From Isochrysis galbana (lineage: Eukaryota > Haptophyta > Isochrysidales > Isochrysidaceae): 64,000 nt of DNA. Position 1 is the stretch's first letter. Every line of letters starts with the position of its first letter. Both the position numbers and the translations under genes were made by a program. The stretch covers positions 7,398,399 through 7,462,398 of the forward strand of contig CM030931.1 of NCBI GenBank assembly GCA_018136815.1, given 5' to 3'. The notes beneath the pieces were generated by a model, which saw only the letters and a program-made list of their open reading frames with translations, searched no databases and had not been told where the DNA came from. Below are positions 1-10,400 of this stretch, piece by piece.

Positions 1-619
1 GTACCTATCCGGCGGTGTGTTATGTGTTTAAAGTCCATGCATGAGTCCCTCGAGGTGATTGGTGAGGAGGTGTATATGCGGGCCATGTGTTTCCACGTGT
101 CTGAGTCGACCGGCAGTCTTTCGCTCCATCTTTGTGGCCCGTTTTGGTATCGCGGTTTGAAGCCTTGCTTCTGTAGGGCGGCGGTTAGGTGGCTTACTTG
201 GGTTTCGTCTAATGGCGTTGCCCAGTCTATTGAGTATTCTTCCGGTATCGGGAAGTCCATTGTTCTGTTTCCTTTGTATCCGTCACCCGTTCTCCCGATG
301 AACCCGTTCCGGGCTCCCCGGATGAACCGTGCGCCGCGCTAGCCGCCGGTGCGCCTTCGCGACTCGTTCCTAAAGAGGAAACGAGCTTCGCTCCGACACG
401 CGCGCGCCCATCACTAAAACTCTAAAAATAGTACTTCTCGTATGGCGACTGGGAGAGTCGGGGGGTGCAGCTGTGGCCGCCAGAGTGAGGGACGATCTTG
501 GTCTTCAAGAAGTGGTACTCTTCTGGGGGGCTCCACAAGTCCACAAACCACAAACATCAAATGTTGTTGAACCATTTCCTAGTAGATGTGACACTACTCC
601 ACGCGTCACACTTTCCTCT
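1..619. other. Unassigned left edge, possible retroelement remnant
   Basis: No convincing gene. A 106-codon frame at 22-342 (+) resembles nothing I recognise. Positions 331-352 are identical over 22 bases to 57492-57513, and both copies can be read in a frame starting AALAAGA, so both may come from one retroelement family. The stretch 353-619 shows no features. Confidence 0.3.
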
Positions 620-1543
620 CTAGCCTTCTAGACCGCTGCTAGACACAACTCTGGCAAGAGAAGTCAATCCTGCGTCAAGCAGATCTGCTGCGAGCATCGG
701 TCTGATCTCATCCCAGTCGCTTTCGCTGGAAACGACGGCATCTAACCGATCAAATGCGCGATTGCGCGCCCTCTCCAGCGCCGTTGGAGGCGGAAGTCCA
801 CGCTTCTCACTGCCCTTCGCCTCCACTTCACGCAACAGTGCACGTATATCGGACACATGACCAAGTTGCGCGACGCTTTGCACGTGGGGGATCGGCGCCC
901 CGATCGTCCAGAAGGGCATCTCAAGTGCGGAGATGGCAATATCACGAGCCTCGTCGAGGCGGCCAAGCCCATGCAATATGCTTGCCTGCGACCACAGGCA
1001 GCACCCCCAGTTTGGGTTACGTGCAGAGCCACGCTCTGCTGCGATAAGGCCTGCCGTCACCTCGCCCTTCGATACGCGCTCCCTCGCGAGCCGATCCCAG
1101 GCGTCTGCGAATGGACCGACGCGCAGCAGTAGGAATTGGTCGACAGAGAGCTTGCTTTGCGCGAAAGCCCCTCGTTCATAAGCGAGCCCTCCAGTTTCCA
1201 CAGCGGCGGCCGAGAAGAAAGAAACCAGCTCTTGCGCCTCGTCTCCTCCAGCGATATCTGCCTCGACGGCGGCGCGTCGAGCGACATGCGCAGGTGTGCC
1301 GAGAGGAAGGACGGAGTGCGCCCCTCGCCGCATCTGCACCAGCGCCGCTGGCTCACCCAGCGGCCACTCGAGAGAGCCGATCACGCAGCTGCCGTCGTCT
1401 GCTTCGGCGAGCGGCTGAGCCAGAGGGAGCAGCCCGCGAGAGGACGGTCGGGTGCACGACTCGCCAGCGAGGAAGCGGAGCGCCGCGCGCGTCAGACGCG
1501 CCGACGCCATCGAACTTCTCTGCCAGTACCTGAAGGAATACAT
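620..1543 (-). CDS. Hypothetical TPR-like helical protein, possibly organelle-targeted
   Basis: A single uninterrupted 307-residue frame. I do not recognise the family. The segment around residues 150-215 (WGCCLWSQASILHGLGR, LDEARDIAISALEMPF) has the helix-turn-helix spacing and the small/aromatic pattern of tetratricopeptide repeats, so a protein-protein scaffold role is a reasonable inference. The N-terminus is rich in Arg, Ser and Ala with few acidic residues, like an organelle transit peptide. A second start at Met12 (genomic 1510) gives an even more typical presequence, MASARLTRAALRFLAG. The overlapping frames on the + strand look like shadows. No intron is needed. It is divergent from the weak frame at 2027. 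Confidence 0.6.
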   Translation of the reverse strand: MYSFRYWQRSSMASARLTRAALRFLAGESCTRPSSRGLLPLAQPLAEADDGSCVIGSLEWPLGEPAALVQMRRGAHSVLPLGTPAHVARRAAVEADIAGGDEAQELVSFFSAAAVETGGLAYERGAFAQSKLSVDQFLLLRVGPFADAWDRLARERVSKGEVTAGLIAAERGSARNPNWGCCLWSQASILHGLGRLDEARDIAISALEMPFWTIGAPIPHVQSVAQLGHVSDIRALLREVEAKGSEKRGLPPPTALERARNRAFDRLDAVVSSESDWDEIRPMLAADLLDAGLTSLARVVSSSGLEG

Positions 1544-2026
1544 ATCATCACATCATCACAGTAATGTTTGGTTTCACAGTACCCGAGCGTCTCTTGTCCC
1601 TTGTCCAGATCTCCCCCCCCTGTCAGAGTTTTCTTGTTGTCCTAGTTTAATCCTAGTGCTGAGGGGCACCTTCCCGGTGGCGGTTCAGTAAGGAGATAAC
1701 TCGTCGCCCACTTGCGCTTCGTGACGATTTGCACGCCGTAGTTCCAACCGGAGAGATCCCAGCACATCCTCACGGTCACGGTCATCGGTCATAGTCTCCT
1801 TGTTGCTCCCACCGAGTTCTCGGACTGCTGAGCGCTGAGCCTCGACGCTCTGCCACCTTGGGTCGCCGCCCTTTCTGGGGGAGGTCAAGAGGCCGCTGTG
1901 GTGTCTCATCGTAGTTGAGAACGCGTCGTGGACCCGATATCACCTGTGTGCGCCAATAACAAAGAGGGAATATAATATTGAATATACGCAGAGTATGCTC
2001 AGCGCGCAGCGCGGTGCGACGGAGCA
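1544..2026. other. Intergenic, nothing recognised
   Basis: Short overlapping frames with no family resemblance. No repeat matches noticed. It would hold the 5' flank of the minus-strand TPR-like gene. Confidence 0.4.
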
Positions 2027-2617
2027 TTGTACAAGGCAGTGCCGCTCGACCTTTGTCTCAGGGTCCATGATGCCAGCGCCGTAAACCCAAAATGCACACG
2101 TCGTCGCTCTCAACGTTCTCATCAAAAGCGCCATCCTATACTCGATGACCCCGACCATGACATGGAGCAGGTGTTCGAGGCAAAGAAGCAGGAGTTGCTC
2201 CAACGTTTCCCCATGGCTCACCCCAGGGTACAACGGTTCCTCTCGCTTATCCAGAAAGCTTCCCCCCATTCTTGCCCAATCGTAAACCAGCTGCAATTCA
2301 TCGTCGCAGCAATCGAATGCCAACCAGATGTGCGCTTTCAATCAAGTAGCCTCCCACTGCCACTGGTCATGGAAGCTATTCTCATGGTCGTGCTTTCCAA
2401 TCTACTCGGCAACTGCCCCCCGTCGTCTCGCTTGCGCCCCATGTGGCATTGGACTGGGCAAGCGTCGAAAGTGAACATTTTGAGCATCGGCCTTCCGAAA
2501 CCTGAACGGGAGAGCATCGCGAACTTGTTCCGACAGCTGGGCCTAGACCTCGTGGAGGAGAAGCCCGAAGCCGCCCTGGGCAAGGGACTGAAGACTGAAG
2601 TGCGCGGCGCGATGTGA
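2027..2617 (+). CDS. Hypothetical protein
   Basis: A 196-codon open frame whose composition is protein-like from Met45 (genomic 2159): an amphipathic stretch (residues 45-70, FEAKKQELLQRF), then a hydrophobic helix around residues 110-128. No domain is recognised. Translation could begin at 2027 or at 2159; the second start drops a very basic N-terminal segment and is more plausible. It could equally be an exon, or a chance frame in GC-rich DNA. Confidence 0.3.
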   Translation: MYKAVPLDLCLRVHDASAVNPKCTRRRSQRSHQKRHPILDDPDHDMEQVFEAKKQELLQRFPMAHPRVQRFLSLIQKASPHSCPIVNQLQFIVAAIECQPDVRFQSSSLPLPLVMEAILMVVLSNLLGNCPPSSRLRPMWHWTGQASKVNILSIGLPKPERESIANLFRQLGLDLVEEKPEAALGKGLKTEVRGAM

Positions 2618-3083
2618 GCTAGTTGCGTTCTGAAAGCGCGGTTCCGTGACACAAAGGTAGACATCACGTGACATGGTAGTAGAGAATTTACAGCGGATGT
2701 GATGTTGCTCCACGTGCTCTGATATCCATTGTATTATGGCTATTATTGCCACGTTACGGGTAAAAAACCTTTCGCACACATCCATGACTATGGACATTTG
2801 ATGGCTCCATTCGATTTGTCCCATAATTGACGGAACGACCCCTCCTCGTACGTCAATCTTCAGCCCGCGTGCGCGCCACCACGGGCGGTAGATCCGTTGG
2901 AAGAAGCGGTGCGCCAGATCAATCACCTCCGTGATTGAGGAGATCGAGCTCGGGTTTGGTGAGGGTGATGCTCCCCAAACCATACTTCTTGCTCTTGTTG
3001 AAAGCGGCACGCGCGCGAAGCATCTCCCTGATCTTGATTGACCGAGATGCCATGGCTAAACCCTTTGATGTTGGATATGTGAT
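2618..3083. other. Intergenic with dispersed 55-bp motif
   Basis: Holds one copy of the dispersed motif described at 2791-2843. A 155-codon minus-strand frame crosses it but is closed by a stop just upstream (3056-3058) and resembles no family, so it is not called. The right end, 3076-3083, is the left target-site duplication (TATGTGAT) of the next element. Confidence 0.4.
2791..2843 (+). repeat. Dispersed 55-bp motif, copy 1
   Basis: Degenerate copy of a motif also found at 10345-10400, 18773-18827 and 26399-26451. It begins TGGACATTTGAT and ends TTGACGGAACGAC. In the two longest copies the first half is bounded by the inverted hexamers GGACAT and ATGTCC; this copy has lost the second hexamer. 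Confidence 0.7.
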
Positions 3084-3962
3084 TAGGCTGGGGTCAGGAT
3101 TTCGAAAATTTCTTTCGAAATTTGGGGGGGGTTCGCCGGGGGAAATTTCGTTCGAAATTTCTCGAAATTTGGGGGGTCGGGGGACTAAAGATGCGATACC
3201 AAGGGGGGGGGGCCGGGGGGGAGCGGGGGGGGGAGGGGGAGCGCGCGAACCCGTGGCGCGAAATCAGAGCGCTCCCCTTGCCCCTCCGCCCAGAGACCCC
3301 TCCCCCCCTCCCCCTCAAGATGGAGCGGGAACAGAGGCAGAGGCAGAGGCGCGCTGCCCACTCGCCGGGGGACACAACGGCAGCGCCATTCGTTGATTTG
3401 TTGTATGGACCTCGGCTCGCCTCAGTGTCGAGTGGGCACAAGTGCTGGCGCAAGCGAGGCCTGAAGCGAGCGAGGCCGAAGCGAGCGAGGCCGATGAGGA
3501 GGGGGGGGAGCCCCAAATTCTGCCTCGTGTGAGCGTGTCTTTTCCGTTTTGAAGTGCATGTTTGGTGACAACCAGATGCAGACCTATTCCGATCAGTTGG
3601 AGTGCGGCTTGATGTTACGTTACAACAAGCGCGAGTGAATGAGTGAGTGAGTGAGCAAGGTCTAAAGCATCATTGATCATTATCTTATGATTCTCTTTGG
3701 TAAGGGTTGTAGGTTGTTCATAGAATACTATAGACTATCTATAGATAGCAATGGATAGATGATAGATATCAGGGCGGAGGATGCGTGGTGCGTGGACCAG
3801 CTAGCGGGTGCGCCGCGAAACGCGCGTGAGCCTATTAAAAATCTAGTGTCGCCACGCGAAATCTCGAAATTTCATCGAAATTTGGGGGTGTGGGCTCGAA
3901 ATCTGAACGAAATCTCAAACGAAATTTGGGCGAGTTGAAAACGAAATCCTGACCCCAGCCTA
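3084..3962. mobile_element. hAT-type MITE with 8-bp target-site duplication
   Basis: An 879-bp element bounded by perfect 21-bp terminal inverted repeats starting TAGGCTGGGGTCAGG. It is flanked by an exact 8-bp duplication TATGTGAT (3076-3083 and 3963-3970). The 8-bp duplication and the TAG-type ends are hAT hallmarks. No transposase is encoded, so it is non-autonomous. Subterminal regions (about 3095-3175 and 3855-3950) carry many copies of a TTTCGAAATTT-like motif in both orientations, the usual layout of transposase binding sites. The interior has GC-rich low complexity (3180-3530), a (TGAG)n run near 3640, and a GATA-rich patch near 3740. Confidence 0.9.
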
Positions 3963-5400
3963 TATGTGATCAAGTATGGGGGAGCGTCAATCTCTTACCA
4001 ATCACCAATCCAAGAAGCTCAAACTCGTCGCACAATCATTCATCAGCTGAAGCTGAGACCGCCATCTATGCTCTTTCAGCGCATCATCGTCGTAACTTAC
4101 CGTAACCTATTGAATGAAGATGCCTAATTATTCAGCGATGTCGCTGTGGGGGAGTGTTTCATCCTAAGTCGTGTATTGTTGTAGATATCTCAGTTCTACT
4201 GTGCGTGTGGCAACGTGCAACATCGGCCTTGTCTAGAGCCACTGAACCGCCGTCACGAGTGCTAGCCGCACGATGTTCTCATTGATCTGCACAACACTGT
4301 TATCTATTCACGGACCACCATAAGCGTGGATCAAACACTCCCTAGCACCTGGCACCCCTTAGGCGGTGCCACAGGCTTCTTTGCGGCCGCAGGAGCCATC
4401 GGCGCCGGCGCGTGCTGGGTGCGAAGCTCTGCTCGCTGCGAATCAGAAGAGAGCCGGACGAAGTCCCTCCTCATGCGCGCGAATGTTGGCGAGGGGGGTA
4501 CATTCTGCGCACCGGAGGGAGATTAATGGGGAAAAGAGGCAAGTTCGAGCTGGAGCTGGTTGGTACAAAATGAAGGTAACCGACCTCCTCTCTCTCCTCT
4601 CTCTCTCCTCTCTTCTCTCTCTTCTCTAGATAGAGGGAGGGGGGCGGGGGGGGGGCAATGTCGACAAGGTCGTTATATTCATATAGACAGGGAGTTCACA
4701 TAATTGTCCACGAGGGCGGGACCCGTTTTGCATGTGAACAAACGCAATCATCTTGTCCACGATGGTCTGGTGTGCAGCGTAGAAGGAGGAGCGGAGACAA
4801 CGAGAAGAACGCCCGAGGCGACGTACAGACTCCGAGATGATGGGTGTGGTCCCCCCCCCAGCGGCGGTGAGAGCGTTGGAACGCTGAAACGAAGAGTGTG
4901 CCGGGGGGGGGGGGGGGGGGGGGGAGGGCCCCCCACCTCTGTGCCTCCCCTCTCTGTGCCGGGCTTCTGTGCCCAAAGAGTAGAGTAGAGTAGTATCTCG
5001 TCAGATCTGGGCCAATCAGAGGGAGAGGAGAGAGGAAGATCGACGAACATGGAAGGCGAGAGAGCGACTTCTGGGCCTCTCTGTCCCGCGGGAGGGGGGG
5101 GGGGGAGGGGGGGCGAGGCTATTTTGGGGATGTTCTTCCCTCGAGTCGAGAGACAACGAAACAACAGGGGACCGCGGAGAGGCGGGAGGTGGGGGGGGCG
5201 GGGGGGGGGGGGGGGGGGGGCGGGGGGGGGAGAGGGCGGGGCGGGGGGGGGGGGGGCAAGGGGCGCGGGCTTCAGTGTCGCGCCAGAGCAACGTGTGCTG
5301 GTTAGAAGAGAAAATGGCCCGTTTAAGAGAAGGAGGGGGAGGACGACTCGAGGGGATTGGGAAGGGGTGGCGGGAGGGGGGTCGCCGCGAGTGTGTGTGG
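3963..5400. other. Intergenic, low-complexity, upstream of the kinase gene
   Basis: No gene recognised. It contains a (CT)n tract at about 4585-4630, a copy of the 25-bp motif at 4562-4586 with three mismatches to the other copies, a G run near 4903-4924, and a longer G-rich tract at 5090-5265 that probably lies in the kinase promoter or 5' leader. Short frames here are mostly poly-Pro/poly-Gly translations of these runs. Confidence 0.5.
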
Positions 5401-8400
5401 ATGAGCGGCACGGCGCTGCCTCCGCTCGTGGGGTCCGAGGCCGACGAGCTTATGGGCAAGACCAAGCGTGTTGACGCAGGCGGCACCGGGCTCACCCCGT
5501 CGGCCATCTTGCGCCTCGGGTCTTCCCAGCACGCCTCTCCCGCCTTCCGCTCATGCTCCACCTCTCTCGCCAGGAGAGAGTCCGACCTCTCCAACGCGGC
5601 AAAGCAAGAGAATGAGGCGACAGCGCACCTCTTCATGCGGCCGAGGAGGAGGACGGGCGCGCCGCCCGCACCACCAGACATCATTGCCGCGCACGCACAT
5701 GCGCACGCCTCCGCGGCCGGCTCGCCTGCCGTGCATCGCTCGCCGCTGTCCTCGCCCGAGGCGGACAGCTTACCGTCCACAGAGCACACCACAAGGCGCA
5801 TATCACGCTACAGCCGCGAGGGAGTGCGACCGCCCCGCGTCCACCCGGACATGGCGGCCGCATACACCTTCATTTCTGTCCTTGGCGCTGGCTCTTTTGG
5901 CACCGTGTGGGCCGCGCGGCAGAAGGAGACGGGCACCCTTGCAGCCATCAAGATCGTGGACAGAACCAGCCACTCGGATGGAGAGTTCCGGCTAGAGCCG
6001 GCGGAGGCGGAGATACTGAAGCGGTGCACGCACCACGAGAACATCGTCAAGCTACTCGACTATTACGCCTCAGACACCAGCGTCTACCTCGCCATGGAAC
6101 TCGTGGATGGCGGCAACGTGCAGGAGCGCCTCGACGAGAATGGGCCGTACGGGGAAGCTGACGGGGCTCGCATCTTTGGGCAGGCAAGTTCAGCCCGTCG
6201 TGCCGCCAAACCGCCCAGCTCCCTTCTTTGTTGCAACTTGCCGGTGCCAGTCGTGGGCCGATGCACTCGCTGCACTCCGCCTTGTGGCGACGCCCTCCCC
6301 CCTCCCAGATAGTGTCTGCGGTGCACCACCTGCATGAGCAGTCCATAACACACCGTGACATCAAGCCCGAGAACATCCTTTTTACGCACCGCGGGGCAGA
6401 CGCCGCAGTCAAGCTGACGGACTTTGGTCTCTCCACTATGAAAACGGGGCGCCTGACTGCCAAATGTGGCACACCATCCTACTGCGCCCCCGAGTTGCTC
6501 TCTGGCATTGGATACGGACGAGAGGTCGATTTGTGGGCACTTGGCGTAGTGGCCTACGTGCTGATGGTGGGCGACTTGCCCTTCACCGGCCACGATCGGA
6601 ATGCGCTCTTCAAGTCGATCCAAATAGGACACTACAGCTATCCGGAAGGGTGAGGCGCGGCTGGCTCCCACGTGCACTCACTGGGCTTGAGAATCGGCAG
6701 TTTGGCTCGGCTGAGACATGCCACCAAGGGCGCACCTTGGCCAAGTCAGCTTGGGCCTTCATGTCTGGCCCTCGGCGCCACGCCATCGTCAGCAGAATCC
6801 GTTTGTCTGGCTTCTGATGCACCTACACCCTTGTTGCGATTCAGATGTGAAGTCTCCTCGCTCGCACGCGACATCATCTCGCGCCTCCTCAGGTTGTCTC
6901 CAATCGACCGTTATTCCACGCATGAGACACTCCAGCACCCATGGCTGAATGGTGGCGGAGTCAACGTCACTGATGGGCGAGAGGAGGCCACGCTTGCAGG
7001 CGGCGTGGCGGGCGTGGTTGAGGCTCCGCTCGATACGGTCATAGAAATGATGCGCCGCTTTAACGCCCAGGAGCGATGGCGGCGTGCGGCACTCGCCGTC
7101 CTTGCAGTCGTTCGTCTACGCCGCCACGGGGCAGCGGTCGCGAGGGCTCGTCAGCCCGATCTAGGTGAGACCTCTACGAGTTCCGTTGAGACCTGGGCGG
7201 AATGGCGCTGGCAAGAGAATAGCAAGGGCTATGACAGCTTGAGTGAGTGCAGCTCTGGGGCAAGCACGTCGCCGCATCGAGCATCCTTTCGGAGGATGCC
7301 ATCTCAGGCGGAATCGTCGGCATCAACGTCTCGCTGCTCGCAGTCGAACCTCTTGGCTCGCGACAGTAGCCACAGCAGCTCGCGCAGTGCAACTCCCGTC
7401 GAAAGTAGCGGTCGGATTGCGGCTGGCAGGCGCCGGCATTCAGAAGGGGCACTGCCCTCACCATGGCCGGGAGCTAGTGCTAAGCCTCCACCGGCTCGCA
7501 GACCGAGCATTGTGGCGCGGCTATCTACAGGGCACACAAATGCTGGTCAGGTGCACGAGGATATCACCGGCGAGCTGCGCTCGCGGGTATTTGATGCTCG
7601 CCTGTTGGGGGGCGGGTCGCCGCTAACCACGTCACCCGATCGGCAGCACGTCAGGAGCTTAGACTGTCGTCGAAAGGCAATCTCGGCGGAGGGTCAGCTT
7701 ACCGGTGGTCTCGAGGATGGGGTTGGCGGCTCAATGGCTAGTGATGAAAGCTCGCCCTACTTGGTTCGCAACTCAACGCAGTCTAAATCAGGGAAGCGGT
7801 TATCCTTTTCCAATGCCATAACGGCTCCGGTAAGGCCAGTGCGCAACCCCTCATCCGGCTCGCGTAAGTCTCTGATGCCGCGCCCGTCCCCGGTGAACTC
7901 GCGAACTCCCTCTGCCGGCTCATACCGGACGACAAGTCGGGATAGTACGCCTGCGTCCGTCTCTGGGGACAGTATCCACGTAGTAGAAGACACAGCACAC
8001 GGAGAGGATACGGGACTGTGGTCGCCTGTGGAGGGCGGTTGTCTTTCGCGCAATGCGACCTCGCCTGCTCTTGGCCGCCTTTCTCGCACCCAATGTTCCA
8101 CGGAATCGACCCCTGGAAGATCTGGTAGAAGCTCTCCGAAATGGTGCTCCGAAAGCCGCGCGATCTCGCAGCCCGGCAGCGATCACCCAGTGAATGCGCA
8201 TGCACACATGGACCTCTCCGGTACGACTGCGGAACGGCCACCCCGTTTGTCACGGGCCACTACTGGTAGAAGTGGCACTGGGCTCCTCGGTCCAGGAAGT
8301 GCAGCGCTCATGCGTGCAGAATCATCTGTGAGCGCAGCGACTCGGGCAATGGGATCGGCGGAGACATCATCGTCCACGAGCCATTCGCACGCGACTGGAC

Positions 8401-8420
8401 CTCGAGGCTCTCATTACTAA
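5401..8420 (+). CDS. CAMK-type serine/threonine protein kinase
   Basis: Three exons: 5401-6183, 6309-6649, 6845-8420 (899 residues). The first intron is GC-AG (GCAAGT...CCCAG) and the second GT-AG (GTGAGG...TTCAG). The kinase domain has every key motif: glycine loop GAGSFGTVW, catalytic lysine in AAIK, HRDIKPEN, DFG, activation-segment CGTPSYCAPELL, VDLWALGVVAYVL, and the subdomain XI arginine (SPIDRYS). CGTPSYCAPE and the HPWLNG end of the domain point to the CAMK/CDPK-like group, but there is no EF hand. Domain joins across both introns are seamless. About 450 residues follow the domain, Ser-, Arg- and Gly-rich and probably disordered. Start is uncertain: Met at 5851 lies directly before the kinase domain, and 5401 is the longer in-frame option chosen here. 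The substrate is unknown. Confidence 0.85.
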
Positions 8421-9022
8421 TGACGGGCACCTTTAGAACGGCGGGCCTTTGGTGAGCGTCGCGTTAATCGCGCGTGTCTCCGTTAATTGTGAATCCGTTT
8501 TCTGGTTCATGCATCCTTTCGCGGAGGCGAGCGCTTGCTTATGTCAACAACGCGTGTGTGCGCCATCCTTTGCTCATCTATCCTGCTTCCGTTTCGATTC
8601 TTGGTTGTACAGTGGACTCGTTGTAACTCGTCCGTTCACTGCCTTTTCATATCAGGCTCTTTCTCATCGAGCCTGATATGTGATTTCCGTAACCCCGTGT
8701 CTGTGCTACTACTAATAAAATTAGCTGTACTACTAGTATTTCTATTTTTTATTCGGAAGATATTCGGCGGAGTGAGATTGAGGGGAAATTCCACTCACAC
8801 ACACAGCTACCAAGCCGACTTCGCAATGGAGACCTCCACTGCATGAACTTGAACTTGTGCCAAGCGGAAGAGGCTGATCTACCGCACGCAAGTTCGCGCA
8901 CGGAACTCCCAAGTTACAAGTTACAAAATGTTGTATAAGCCGCTTTATGGCGGACAAACAGTGCTTCTTAAGTACTACCTCTACCTCCGTTTCAAAACTG
9001 AAACCTTTGGCTCCCTGCTAGC
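8421..9022. other. 3' flank of kinase gene
   Basis: No gene recognised. The only clear structure is the hairpin at 8648-8680. A short run near 8930-9000 is vaguely reminiscent of a retroelement reverse transcriptase frame but is too short and degenerate to call. Confidence 0.4.
8648..8680. other. Perfect 11-bp stem-loop
   Basis: CATATCAGGCT and its exact reverse complement are separated by an 11-base loop, 228 bases after the kinase stop codon. It might be a 3' UTR or 3'-end structure, or a small inverted repeat. Function is not determinable from sequence. Confidence 0.5.
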
Positions 9023-9255
9023 TATCGCCCTGGCACCATCATGGTGACCTGGGCGGCCGAGAGGAGAGAGAGCGACGCCATCGCTCGCGCTCTCTCCAGA
9101 ACTGAACCGGATAAAATTCCTCTTACAATTCTCTCACACCACTATCACACGCACATTCACGGTAACACGTAGATAACTAACGTAACGGGATACGCGCAAA
9201 AGGGGGAGTGAAAGAGAAAAGAAGAGAGGAGGCCGTCGCCTCTCCTCACGTGAAG
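9023..9255 (+). repeat. Direct repeat, copy 1 (pair with 55848-56094)
   Basis: About 230 bp nearly identical in the same orientation to 55848-56094. Read on the minus strand the repeat is the 5' end and upstream region of a short signal-like peptide frame (MASLSLLSAA...). In this copy that frame stops after about 19 codons, so it is a truncated duplicate. Confidence 0.7.
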
Positions 9256-9424
9256 GGAGAGAGAAGAGAGGGAAACCCCACAGGGATATCTCAGGATATT
9301 TCAGGATATAAGTAGGATATTTCAGGATATAAGTAGGATATTTGGGCTGCTCATGGAGGGAATGTAAAAACAAAACTCCCTGTACAACAAGAAACCCTTA
9401 TTTCAGAGAGCGCGTGCCCCGTGC

Positions 9425-9590
9425 CCACTGAAAGTGCTCGTGAAGAAGGCGCTGCCACTCGACTTGGTGGATGATCGCCTCTTTCGCGAGGCGATCGCTA
9501 AAGTCGCGTTCCGTCAAAAGAGGACCACAATCTGTTTTCTTTTAGTTATGAACAATATTGGTACAAAACAAGGCTGTGTATAGAAACTTT
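9425..9590 (+). pseudogene. hAT transposase fragment, N-terminal part
   Basis: The frame reads ALPLDLVDDRLFREAIAKV, which resembles the segment just before the DUF659 region in plant- and algal-type hAT transposases (pattern: LPF-xVV-x-x-x-x-F). It is separated from the next transposase fragment (10384) by a block of tandem repeats, so the gene is broken. Confidence 0.45.
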
Positions 9591-9614
9591 TTTTAAAATA
9601 AAGTCGCCGTATAC

Positions 9615-10205
9615 GAGATGTTTCGTTTACGCAGCACATGTGATTACTTGCAATCATTGAGCACGCCGTGCGTATGGGCGCCGTGCGTGCGCATAGAAAC
9701 TTTTTTCCCTAAGGCCCACATTAACGTAAAGTAGCCATATACGAGACGTTTCGTTTGCGCAGCACGTGTGATTGCTTGCAATCATTGTGCACGCCGTGCG
9801 TATGCACATCGGCTTCCCCCCCGCGGGGCGCCGTGCGTGCGCATAGCAACTTCCAGGAAGGTGCACGCCGTGCGTTCACTCTTTCCGCGGGGGGACTCTG
9901 GGCGCGGAGGACGGGCGGAACAAAGTGTGATTGCGTTTCGTTTACGCAGCACATGTGATTACTTGCAATCATTGAGCACGCCGTGCGTATGCGCATCGAC
10001 TTCCCCCTCGCGAGGGCGCCGTGCGTGCGCATAGAAACTTTTTTCCCTAAGGCCCACATTAACGTAAAGTAGCCATATACGAGATGTTTCGTTTGCGCAG
10101 CACGTGTGATTGCTTGCAATCATTGTGCACGCCGTGCGTATGCACATCGACTTCCCCCCCCGCGGGGCGCCGTGCGTGCGCATAGCAACTTCCAGGAAGG
10201 TGCAC
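9615..10205. repeat. Higher-order tandem repeat (A-B-A-B)
   Basis: Four units begin with TTTCGTTT(A/G)CGCAGCAC near 9622, 9748, 9938 and 10086. Two variants alternate: type A (GTGATTACTTGCAATCATTGAG, then a TTTTTTCCCTAAGGCCCAC tail) and type B (GTGATTGCTTGCAATCATTGTG, then CTTCCAGGAAGGTGCAC). The array is therefore a duplicated dimer of about 310 bp. Three minus-strand frames run through it because the unit keeps phase; they are not evidence of a gene. Confidence 0.85.
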
Positions 10206-10317
10206 CCCATTTGTTTTGTGCGTTAACATCTGACACATCTGTCAGCGTGGCTACAAGTTGGATGTCACCATTCCTTGCTGCATGGTGCAGCGGCGTGTTA
10301 AATTTAATGTTAAACAA
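10205..10317 (-). pseudogene. Ankyrin-repeat fragment
   Basis: The frame TPLHHAARNGDIQLVATL then VNAQNKWGA is one ankyrin repeat: the TPLHxAA helix-turn-helix start and the D/N-x-NAxNxxG hairpin. It runs straight into the type B tandem unit, where ankyrin similarity stops. This is a gene remnant cut off by the tandem array, not a whole gene. Confidence 0.65.
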
Positions 10318-10344
10318 CTAATGTTAAACAACTACAATACAACT

Positions 10345-10400
10345 GTGGACATTTGATCGCTCAATTCGACTGATGTCCCACTATTGACGGAACGACACCT
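10345..10400 (+). repeat. Dispersed 55-bp motif, copy 2
   Basis: Copy with both hexamers of the internal inverted repeat (GGACAT...ATGTCC) and the TTGACGGAACGACACCT end. It lies directly before the hAT fragment at 10384 and can be read in frame with it, except for a TGA at the seventh codon. Confidence 0.75.

Noticed and set aside
5016-5801. 261-codon minus frame upstream of and inside the kinase gene
   Set aside because: Poly-Pro translation of G-rich tracts; no domain, overlaps the kinase coding region.
8920-9010. KPLYGGQT-like frame as a copia reverse transcriptase piece
   Set aside because: Only about 10 residues resemble the motif and the flanks do not continue it.
9615-10205. Repeat array considered as a CRISPR
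   Set aside because: Units are 120-190 bp, abut each other, lack unique spacers, and the genome is eukaryotic.
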